5,471 bases of DNA from contig MGMR01000062.1 of the NCBI GenBank assembly GCA_001796495.1, positions 1-5,471 on the forward strand. Reading direction: 5' to 3'. The DNA is from Chloroflexi bacterium RBG_13_51_18. GTDB taxonomy: Bacteria > Chloroflexota > Dehalococcoidia > Dehalococcoidales > RBG-16-60-22. The notes beneath the pieces are model-generated. The model saw nothing but the letters and a program-made list of their open reading frames with translations, searched no databases and was not told where the DNA came from. The first letter of the stretch is position 1. Every line of letters begins with the position of its first letter. Positions 1 through 4,283 of the stretch are shown one piece after another. Made by a program: the position numbers and the translations under genes.

Positions 1-15
1 GATTCGTTTGGCCAT
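1..15 (-). CDS. 5' end of a further minus-strand gene (partial, unidentified)
   Basis: An ATG on the minus strand at 15-13 begins M-A-K-R-I and runs off the left edge. It is preceded by a G-rich ribosome binding site (GGGGG at 28-24, 8 bases upstream). It lies only 35 bases beyond the DUF169 stop, with no terminator-like hairpin between, so it is probably the next gene of the same transcript. Five residues are too few to name a product. Confidence 0.5.
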
Positions 16-50
16 TTTATTATCCCCCTTTATTCACTTTATCGCCGTAT

Positions 51-803
51 TTAGCCTTCCACATCCAGTCCCCACTTTTTAAACAGTTCCTTGTAAAAAT
101 CGGGGCGGGGGAAATCGGGCCGCAGCAATAAATGAGACCAGTCATCCGCGTTCCGCTTCATCTCTGCGCTGCGCTTGACCCCTTCCGCCAGCTTCTCTAA
201 CTTGTCCTTGGGCACGGAAAAAATTATCTCGTCATCACCGGCCATGGCGCGGGAATATTCGCCGGGGTCGGGCAGCGTTATCCGGTACTGGCCGCCCGTT
301 AGCACCGGCACCACGGAATAAACGCAGGAATCTATAGGGTCGAATTCCGACTTCACCAGCGTCTTTTCCTGGAACTTCGGTATGCTTATTAAATCCCTTA
401 ATTGCGCGGTATTGGAATATATCAGTACTAAATCCGGCTCGAATTTGGCAGAACTCAACGGCCCGGTCACTATGCCGATATACTTCCCGTACTCAAAACG
501 GGGAAAAGATGTGTGCGCGTCTACAAAAGCGTCGTGCGGGTCTTCGACCATCCCGTAGGCCATTAGCGGGGCCCAGCACCAGTGGTCTTCTTTCAGCATG
601 GCTATCGTAATTCTCTGCCGCCGCGTCATGGCAAAAGCCTGGCACTGTGCCAGGTGATAGCCCCGGTCCCTTTTCGGCCGGATGGCCCCCTCCGGGATAT
701 CCGCTTCCTTCTCCAGCATTTTTACGGCTATTGGGGCTGTCTTTAATAGGAGCGCTCTTTCAAGCTCCTCTCCGTAGCGATTATAGTCGCTGATTGATGG
801 CAT
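51..803 (-). CDS. DUF169 family protein
   Basis: This encodes a 250-residue soluble protein with no signal peptide or membrane segment. It matches the DUF169 family, whose biochemical role is unknown; members are common in anaerobic bacteria and archaea. Family-like features are the N-terminal stretch around TAPIAVKML (22-30), a C-Q-A-F segment at 54-57, CWAPLMAYGM at 76-85, and the C-terminal part with LPDPGEYSRA (177-186) followed by DDEIIFSVP (190-198). Cysteines 54, 76 and 160 stand out in a cysteine-poor protein and could bind metal or a redox group, which is inference. The ATG start is fixed by a strong Shine-Dalgarno site GCGGAGGT at 818-811, 7 bases upstream. The gene has its own promoter and a hairpin in its leader. 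It follows the NifX-like gene in the same direction after 132 bases. Family assignment is firm; function is unknown. Confidence 0.88.
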   Translation of the reverse strand: MPSISDYNRYGEELERALLLKTAPIAVKMLEKEADIPEGAIRPKRDRGYHLAQCQAFAMTRRQRITIAMLKEDHWCWAPLMAYGMVEDPHDAFVDAHTSFPRFEYGKYIGIVTGPLSSAKFEPDLVLIYSNTAQLRDLISIPKFQEKTLVKSEFDPIDSCVYSVVPVLTGGQYRITLPDPGEYSRAMAGDDEIIFSVPKDKLEKLAEGVKRSAEMKRNADDWSHLLLRPDFPRPDFYKELFKKWGLDVEG

Positions 804-820
804 GTATTTTACCTCCGCTC

Positions 821-845
821 AAAAAATAAAGGTCGCCCTCTTTAT
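821..845 (-). terminator. Candidate leader terminator/attenuator ahead of the DUF169 gene
   Basis: On the minus strand ATAAAG (845-840) pairs with CTTTAT (831-826). One more G-C pair can form across a bulged A, closing a loop GGCGA. The stem is followed at once by a run of six T (826-821). This is the shape of an intrinsic terminator, although the stem is AT-rich and weak. It lies downstream of the predicted start site of the DUF169 promoter and just before the Shine-Dalgarno site (818-811), so it could end transcription early. It might also stop read-through from the upstream operon. Confidence 0.4.
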
Positions 846-889
846 CCTCGTTGTTTTAATAAGGTTTTGGAAAGCTGTCGTGCAAAGGT

Positions 890-918
890 ATTATACATAC
901 TGGAGTGATAAGGTTCAA
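890..918 (-). promoter_or_regulatory. Sigma-70-type promoter for the DUF169 gene
   Basis: On the minus strand the -35 is TTGAAC (918-913) and the -10 is a perfect TATAAT (895-890), with exactly 17 bases between. The start of transcription would fall near 883, giving a leader of about 80 bases that carries the hairpin at 845-826. The -10 overlaps a small inverted repeat (GTAT 888-891 and ATAC 897-900), which could be a regulator contact. It sits between the NifX-like and DUF169 genes, so DUF169 can be transcribed separately from the DUF134 operon. Confidence 0.65.
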
Positions 919-935
919 TAAAACACTCACACCTT

Positions 936-1334
936 CTAGTGTAGTCTATCCGTCAGGTTGGGCAGCTTTCCCTCGAGATACAGGTTGACCGCTTTCTCAA
1001 TATCGTCGATATCGGTGACTACCGTCTCTATTCCCCGGCTCTTCAGGTTATCGTATGCCCCCCACCCCATGCCCCCGGCAATGACCACCTTGCAGTCCCC
1101 GATGTTTTGGGCCATCGCGGCATGCTTTGACGGCGACCCCGGATTATAGCCGCGGCGTTCTCCGGGCGCTGCTCCGTGTCCCTGTCCGCCGGCAAAGGTG
1201 TTGTGCCCCGCCTTTTCTCTGGTTTCTTTCCCTGCAACCTTTCCGTTCTCTGCGGTTATCACCACGTAAAGCGGCGCTCTCCCGAAATGCTGGCTGACAT
1301 TGGTTCCGTTCTCGGATGCTATTGCAATTTTCAT
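936..1334 (-). CDS. NifX/NifB-type dinitrogenase iron-molybdenum cofactor domain protein
   Basis: This encodes a 132-residue cytoplasmic protein made up of one Nitro_FeMo-Co domain (the NifX/NafY/NifB C-terminal fold, also found as stand-alone proteins such as MTH1175 and TM1290). Visible features are MKIAIASENG at the N-terminus, VSQHFGRAPLY (13-23), a glycine- and histidine-rich loop (43-72), CKVVIAGGMGWGAYDNLKSRGI (81-102; C81, GGMG 87-90), and the C-terminal helix from TDIDDIEKAV. The family binds iron-sulfur or iron-molybdenum clusters. In non-nitrogen-fixers stand-alone members are thought to store or carry Fe-S species, but the role here is not known, and no nif genes are visible. The ATG has a good Shine-Dalgarno site, AAGGAGT (1346-1340). 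The gene is third in the DUF134 operon. A weak hairpin overlaps the stop codon, too short to call a terminator. Confidence 0.9.
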   Translation of the reverse strand: MKIAIASENGTNVSQHFGRAPLYVVITAENGKVAGKETREKAGHNTFAGGQGHGAAPGERRGYNPGSPSKHAAMAQNIGDCKVVIAGGMGWGAYDNLKSRGIETVVTDIDDIEKAVNLYLEGKLPNLTDRLH

Positions 1335-1337
1335 ATT

Positions 1338-1439
1338 TTACTCCTTGTTTGAAAAGTTTTTCTCCAGTTCATTTATGAGGCTCACGGCCTCAAAAATATT
1401 CCTATCAGCTGCAATATAGCGGCAAAGCTTCCTTCCCCG
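1338..1439 (-). other. Coding-like out-of-frame stretch after the zinc-ribbon gene (frameshifted end or tiny gene)
   Basis: In a frame different from the zinc-ribbon gene, the minus strand is open for 33 codons (1439-1341) and ends at TAA 1340-1338, only 3 bases before the NifX-like ATG. The reading is protein-like, an amphipathic helix around FEAVSLINELEKNF, and its last codons carry the NifX Shine-Dalgarno site, as is usual at tight gene junctions. There is no ATG or GTG at a sensible place for a separate gene. Deleting one base in the GGGG run at 1434-1437 would join this frame to the zinc-ribbon gene and give a protein of about 130 residues. The alternative is that the zinc-ribbon protein truly ends at 1405 and this is chance. 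A hairpin in the same stretch (TGAGGC 1376-1381, GCCTCA 1387-1392) may just reflect the codons. Confidence 0.3.
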
Positions 1440-1731
1440 TTAAAAGGTGTAAATGCCCGCTGTTGCAGGCAGGGCATTTCCGGCTTTTATCTTCTGAAGG
1501 ACTTTTAGGAATCGGCATTTTAAAATGGTGCTTGCACTGCTGACATTCATACTCCCATTCATTGCTTTTAAAAATATTCTTGCCGGAATCGAGTGGCGCC
1601 CACGGAGGAGCTTCCATAACATCGGCGCTGCCGCACGCCGGGCAATGCACCTTTTCGTCCGTAGTAGCGCTGTCAGATGAAGCTACGTCGAATACATTCC
1701 AGCACTGCTTGCATAAAAATCGTCGTTCCAT
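1405..1731 (-). CDS. Small protein with two zinc ribbons
   Basis: This encodes 108 residues with four CxxC knuckles, which pair naturally into two zinc ribbons. The first uses C7/C10 (CKQCWNVF) and C30/C33 (CPACGS); the second uses C63/C66 (CQQCKHHF) and C86/C89 (CPACNS). A lone C107 lies near the end (LPLYCS). There is no membrane segment. The frame stays open upstream to 1896, but that part lies inside the DUF134 gene. The ATG at 1731 is chosen because it follows an AAAGGAC ribosome site (1748-1742) and leaves a 20-base gap after the DUF134 stop. Zinc ribbons of this size act in protein-protein or nucleic acid contacts, but I do not recognise a named family. Its place between a DNA-binding protein and an Fe-S domain protein suggests an accessory role in metal-cluster handling (inference). 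Two stops in a row (TGA TAG) end it; see the coding-like stretch just downstream. Confidence 0.8.
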   Translation of the reverse strand: MERRFLCKQCWNVFDVASSDSATTDEKVHCPACGSADVMEAPPWAPLDSGKNIFKSNEWEYECQQCKHHFKMPIPKSPSEDKSRKCPACNSGHLHLLTGKEALPLYCS

Positions 1732-1751
1732 AATGCTAACCGTCCTTTCCC

Positions 1752-2219
1752 TTAGTCGGCAGTTCTTTGCGTCATATTTGACATGCCTCTGCCGTGCCGC
1801 CGCCCCATTCTCACCGGCTGGAGGGACTGGACATCGTGTTCGCGGCAGACCGGGCATTGCTTCGGTATCGTTCTGACCGGCGTTTCCAGTTCCCATTCAT
1901 GCCCCCGCTGGCAGCGGAATCGACTCCACGTCATCTCGAAGCTGCCGCCTCCAATCCTGATAGCCTTCCCGTTGAGCAGGACATCGGCTATTTTTTGCCG
2001 TGCTGATGTCAGTACCCGCTGGAAAGTAGGCCGGGAAATGTTCATCTTTTCCGCCCCTTCCTCCTGCTCCAGGCCTTCCAGGTCTTTAAGCCTTATCGCT
2101 TCCGCTTCTTCTATTGACATGCGCACTTCCTCGAGGTCTCTCAGCGGTATTCCGGCCGGCTTGAAATATGTTACGCCGGGTAGGTATTCAACGCGGCGGC
2201 ATTTACGCGGTCTGGGCAT
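1752..2219 (-). CDS. DUF134 family DNA-binding protein with C-terminal zinc ribbon
   Basis: This encodes 155 residues. The first 100 match DUF134: MPRPRKCRRV at the start, the YFKPAGIPL signature (18-26), an acidic linker RMSIEEAEAIRLKDLEGL (33-50), then a helix-turn-helix related to sigma-factor region 4 (about 51-85, with NISRPTFQRVL as recognition part). The family is predicted to bind DNA; targets are mostly unknown. Residues 103-125 add a probable zinc site (C103, H107, C122, C125) and the end is Arg/Gly/His-rich (MGRRHGRGM), which makes it longer than the core family of about 100 residues. The ATG has GGAGGG just upstream (2228-2223), a short but strong site. It heads the operon with the zinc-ribbon and NifX-like genes and sits below a palindrome that may be its own operator, so autoregulation is likely (inference). 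The zinc site could make binding respond to metal or redox state. Confidence 0.92.
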   Translation of the reverse strand: MPRPRKCRRVEYLPGVTYFKPAGIPLRDLEEVRMSIEEAEAIRLKDLEGLEQEEGAEKMNISRPTFQRVLTSARQKIADVLLNGKAIRIGGGSFEMTWSRFRCQRGHEWELETPVRTIPKQCPVCREHDVQSLQPVRMGRRHGRGMSNMTQRTAD

Positions 2220-2235
2220 TTTCCCTCCACAATAA

Positions 2236-2249
2236 TGAGCATATGCTCA
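2236..2249. promoter_or_regulatory. Perfect 14-bp palindrome, probable operator of the DUF134 operon
   Basis: TGAGCATATGCTCA is a perfect inverted repeat. It covers the predicted start of transcription (near 2248) of the minus-strand promoter and ends 17 bases before the DUF134 ATG. A protein bound here would block RNA polymerase. A second copy of the half-site GAGCAT lies at 2265-2270 in the promoter spacer. The obvious candidate ligand is the DUF134 protein encoded next to it, but that is inference. Confidence 0.6.
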
Positions 2250-2254
2250 AAACA

Positions 2255-2283
2255 ATTATAGTCGGAGCATCTGCATTAGTCAA
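2255..2283 (-). promoter_or_regulatory. Strong sigma-70-type promoter of the DUF134 operon
   Basis: On the minus strand TTGACT (2283-2278) and a perfect TATAAT (2260-2255) are separated by exactly 17 bases. Transcription would begin near 2248, giving a leader of about 28 bases. The spacer holds a GAGCAT half-site (2265-2270) and the start site lies in the 14-bp palindrome. Just upstream of the -35, GGTATTA occurs twice (2291-2297 and 2302-2308) at an 11-base period, about one helical turn. Confidence 0.75.
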
Positions 2284-2342
2284 GATTATGGGTATTAAAA
2301 AGGTATTATTGTGTGGGAATATCGTTTCGGTAGGTAGAAGCT

Positions 2343-3056
2343 TTATTCGTTGTCCAGGAAATTTACCAGTATTTTATTAAACGCCTCGCTGTCCTTCTGG
2401 TGCGGCGCGTGCCCGTAGCCTTCCAGTACCGCCAGCTTTGCTCCCGGTATCATTTTCACCGCCCGTCTGGCTGTCGACAAGGGCATGTACGGGTCGAGCT
2501 TTTTCCACACCAGCAGCGTCGGTATCGTCAGGCGGCGCAGGTCTTCATCATAGGAGCGGTGGAATTTCTCCCCCTCCTTCAATAAAAAGTTGGGATACGG
2601 CTGCGGCTGCCTCAATGCTTTCCTCAAGCCCCAGAAAAACATTTGCAGCGCATTGCCGAACGGGCTCATGTTCCCCAGTCCCGTCGTGTCGACCAGCACC
2701 AGCTTGCCGACCTTTTCCTTGTGTTTTATCGCCACGTCGAGGCAAAACCTGCCCCCCAGCGAATGCCCCACCAGCGTCGGCCTGTCCAGTTTTAGCTTTT
2801 CGATGAAGCCCGCCAGGAAGTCGGCAAACTCGTCGAGATAGTAGCCTTTCTCTCTCTTTTCACTCTGCCCGTATCCTATCAGGTCGGGGGCGTAAAAGCT
2901 GAAGCGATGGGAAAGGGAGGTCATGGTGCCCGTCCAGTCTCTTGAATCGCTGGCGCCACCGTGCACCAGCACCACCGGCGGCCCGCTGCCCGCTTTAAGA
3001 TAATGCGCTCGGTATCCGTTGATTTCGGCCTTTAAGCTTTCGATATTATTATCCAC
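2343..3056 (-). CDS. Alpha/beta hydrolase fold protein with a short cap
   Basis: This encodes a 237-residue cytoplasmic alpha/beta hydrolase. Visible features are the oxyanion-hole segment VHGGASDSRDW (31-41), the sheet/turn APDLIGYGQS (56-65), the nucleophile elbow GHSLGG (97-102; Ser99), the acid Asp188 in KKLDPYMP, and the base His216 in GYGHAPHQ. All three catalytic residues are present, so it should be active. The substrate cannot be told; the overall look is of the meta-cleavage hydrolase/esterase group. It is shorter than the usual 270-290 residues because the cap (about 125-175) is reduced. The start is GTG at 3056, overlapping the end of the LysR gene by 8 bases. There is no clear Shine-Dalgarno site, so translation is probably coupled to LysR. 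No terminator-like structure is seen after the stop. Esterase or other related hydrolase functions cannot be excluded. Confidence 0.9.
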   Translation of the reverse strand: MDNNIESLKAEINGYRAHYLKAGSGPPVVLVHGGASDSRDWTGTMTSLSHRFSFYAPDLIGYGQSEKREKGYYLDEFADFLAGFIEKLKLDRPTLVGHSLGGRFCLDVAIKHKEKVGKLVLVDTTGLGNMSPFGNALQMFFWGLRKALRQPQPYPNFLLKEGEKFHRSYDEDLRRLTIPTLLVWKKLDPYMPLSTARRAVKMIPGAKLAVLEGYGHAPHQKDSEAFNKILVNFLDNE

Positions 3057-3939
3057 GCTGCAAGGTCTCTGTCTTCATAAAATCGATGAATACTTCCAGC
3101 AGACGGGAAACTACCCTTTCCTGCCGGTAGATGCAGTAAAAATCGCGGGTGAGTCGCAGTCCTCTCACTCTTACCTGTTTGACCGGACTGCCTTTTATCG
3201 CTAGGTTCGATACGAAGCCGATGCCCGCCCCCGCCGCCACCGCGCTTATAACCGACTGCGTGCTGCCTAGTACGAGCTGCGGTTTCCATTTCTTTATATC
3301 GGTACCGTCCCTCCCCAGCAGGCTTGTAAGGCTCTGCTGTGTGCCTGATGTCGCCTCTCGAAAAATCAGCGGCTCTCCCTCCATCTCTTGCGGTGATATC
3401 TCGTCCCTGTTGGCAAATGGATGCCCGGGAAACACTATCGGCACTATTTCGTCTTCGGCAATCTTGAAGGACGCCAGGTCCTTTCCCTCCGGCGTAATGC
3501 CGCAGAATCCGACCTCATAGGTATTGTCGCGTATCCTGCTTATAACCGTCAGGGAATCGGACACGTCCAGCTGTATTTTCACAGCCGGGTTTCGCTGTTT
3601 GAACTTTGCCAGCAGCGTTGGCAGCAGGTACTCGCCCGGTATCGTGCTCGCCCCTATCAGCAGGTCGCCGGAAATATCCTCCCGCATCTGTTCGAGGTCT
3701 TGCCGCAGCTTTTCGCGCTCCCCCTCCACGCTCTCCGCAAAGTTGAGCAGTCGCTTGCCGGCTTTAGTCAGCATAATGACTTTCTGACTGCGGTCTATCA
3801 GCCGTATGCCCAGTTCCTGCTCCAGCTTCTGTATTTGAAATGACACCGCCGGCTGGCTGATGCCCAGCTCCTTGGCTACTTCGGAAAAGCTCCCCAGCCT
3901 TACTATCTCCTGAAAGGTCTTAAGATGTTCTATATTCAT
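3049..3939 (-). CDS. LysR-family transcriptional regulator
   Basis: This encodes 296 residues, the normal LysR length. The N-terminal winged helix-turn-helix (about 3-62) includes GSFSEVAKELGISQPAVSFQ (16-35) and KLEQELGIRLIDR (38-50). A linker helix (about 65-90) leads to the substrate-binding domain, with GASTIPGEYLLP (96-107) at the ligand pocket, LIFREATSGTQ (191-201), and STQSVISAVAAGAGIGFVS (226-244). The pocket resembles the CysB/CysL-like group that senses small sulfur or other anionic ligands, but the ligand cannot be read from sequence. It is divergent from yedE, the classic LysR arrangement, so yedE is its likely target. Selenium-associated LysR regulators next to such transporters are known, and this may be one. 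The ATG at 3939 has only a weak AGG close by. A five-codon open frame with better upstream purines ends across this ATG. The hydrolase gene overlaps its 3' end. Confidence 0.93.
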   Translation of the reverse strand: MNIEHLKTFQEIVRLGSFSEVAKELGISQPAVSFQIQKLEQELGIRLIDRSQKVIMLTKAGKRLLNFAESVEGEREKLRQDLEQMREDISGDLLIGASTIPGEYLLPTLLAKFKQRNPAVKIQLDVSDSLTVISRIRDNTYEVGFCGITPEGKDLASFKIAEDEIVPIVFPGHPFANRDEISPQEMEGEPLIFREATSGTQQSLTSLLGRDGTDIKKWKPQLVLGSTQSVISAVAAGAGIGFVSNLAIKGSPVKQVRVRGLRLTRDFYCIYRQERVVSRLLEVFIDFMKTETLQRG

Positions 3940-3953
3940 TGCCTGATTTTCAT
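3936..3953 (-). other. Possible five-codon leader frame (MKIRQ) overlapping the LysR start
   Basis: ATG at 3953-3951 opens M-K-I-R-Q and stops at TGA 3938-3936, which overlaps the LysR ATG as ATGA. A purine-rich AAAGGAAAGGAAA stretch precedes it, whereas LysR itself has only a weak AGG. Ribosomes ending the mini-frame could restart at LysR. It may be chance at this size. Confidence 0.2.
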
Positions 3954-3970
3954 ATTTCCTTTCCTTTGCT

Positions 3971-3998
3971 TGCCCGCCGAAGCTTTAGCCCAGGCAGG
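3971..3998. repeat. Dispersed-type repeat element A
   Basis: An imperfect inverted repeat with TGCC (3971-3974) and GGCA (3993-3996) ends around an AAGCTT core. The wording (GCCGAAGCTTTAGCCCAGG) is of a kind I recall scattered between genes in environmental bacterial genomes. A search of the host genome would be needed to confirm copy number. Confidence 0.45.
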
Positions 3999-4044
3999 TC
4001 ATTACGAGACCCTCCCGACCGCAGTCGGGAGGCGTGGCAATCTC
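3999..4044. repeat. Dispersed-type repeat element B with perfect 9-bp hairpin
   Basis: CCTCCCGAC (4011-4019) pairs perfectly with GTCGGGAGG (4024-4032) around a CGCA loop. Outer GAGA (4006-4009) and TCTC (4041-4044) can extend it. No T run follows on either strand, so it is not a typical terminator. The flanks, GTCATTACGAG and GGCAATCTC, resemble ends of short repeats seen in many copies in some anaerobe genomes (from memory). Confidence 0.55.
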
Positions 4045-4055
4045 TATCTCCACTC

Positions 4056-4076
4056 ACCCTGAGCTTGTCGAAGGGT
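4056..4076. repeat. Dispersed-type repeat element C
   Basis: ACCCT (4056-4060) and AGGGT (4072-4076) form a 5-bp stem around GAGCTTGTCGA. The word CCCTGAGCTTGTCGAAGGG is a familiar intergenic repeat in many environmental genomes; when translated it gives the spurious peptide PFDKLRVS, often seen in false hypothetical proteins. Confidence 0.6.
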
Positions 4077-4080
4077 CCCC

Positions 4081-4170
4081 CCATCTTTAACTTTTTAGCT
4101 GTGTTTTTGACCTTTGATTTTTGATATTTGAGTTTTGTTTGGTATTTGTATCTTGTGTCTTGATACTTAT
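4081..4170. repeat. AT-rich tract with a 7-base TTG/CAA periodicity
   Basis: On the plus strand TTG occurs at 4107, 4114, 4121, 4128, 4135, then 4139, 4146, 4153 and 4160. That is five units and four units of exactly 7 bases, with a 4-base phase slip between. The minus strand reads as CAANNNN units. It is low in GC and not credibly coding; the lysine/tyrosine-rich 78-residue frame across 3950-4186 (minus) is built from these repeats and from elements A-C. Together with A-C it fills most of the 344-base gap 3940-4283. Confidence 0.6.
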
Positions 4171-4193
4171 TTCCCCTATTCCCCATAAATAAA

Positions 4194-4221
4194 ACTTATC
4201 TTGCATTAAGAAAATACTTAT
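4194..4221. promoter_or_regulatory. Candidate LysR-type operator at the yedE promoter
   Basis: CTTA (4195-4198) and TAAG (4207-4210) form an inverted repeat with an 8-base gap that overlaps the -35, and T4196 to A4208 fits the loose T-N11-A rule for LysR sites. ACTTAT recurs at 4165-4170, 4194-4199 and 4216-4221. The match is weak in AT-rich DNA, and assignment to the neighbouring LysR protein is inference. Confidence 0.25.
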
Positions 4222-4229
4222 GTTATAAT
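4201..4229 (+). promoter_or_regulatory. Extended -10 promoter for yedE
   Basis: TTGCAT (4201-4206) and a perfect TATAAT (4224-4229) lie 17 bases apart, with TG at 4221-4222 giving an extended -10. Transcription would begin near 4236, leaving a leader of about 48 bases. The leader can fold into an AT-rich hairpin with a bulge (TGATTATT 4236-4243 with the stretch ending at 4265), but this is weak. Confidence 0.75.
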
Positions 4230-4283
4230 CTCCCGTGATTATTTTATCCTATCAATAATAAATCATCAAGAAAGAATATTATT

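Noticed and set aside
919..942. Hairpin ACACT/AGTGT followed by TTTTATT at the end of the NifX-like gene (minus strand)
   Set aside because: The stem is only 5 bp with a 10-base loop and it overlaps the stop codon; too weak to call a terminator.
936..1334. Evidence for nitrogen fixation
   Set aside because: The NifX-type domain alone is widespread in non-fixers and no nitrogenase or nifB/E/N gene is in the window.
1376..1392. Six-bp hairpin TGAGGC/GCCTCA between the zinc-ribbon and NifX-like genes as a terminator
   Set aside because: No T run follows on the transcribed strand (TAAATG follows), and it lies in the coding-like stretch, so it may be incidental.
1732..1896. Extension of the zinc-ribbon gene upstream to an ATG at 1896
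   Set aside because: It would overlap the DUF134 coding end by over 140 bases in another frame; the added residues are not zinc-ribbon-like and the ATG at 1731 has a ribosome site.
3950..4186. 78-residue minus-strand open frame between LysR and yedE
   Set aside because: It is built from repeat elements A, B, C and the 7-base tract; the low-complexity Lys/Tyr-rich and PFDKLRVS-type peptide is a known kind of false gene.
3940..4283. Insertion sequence or CRISPR array in the long intergenic gap
   Set aside because: There is no transposase, no pair of long terminal inverted repeats, and no regular repeat-spacer structure; the 7-base period is far too short for CRISPR.
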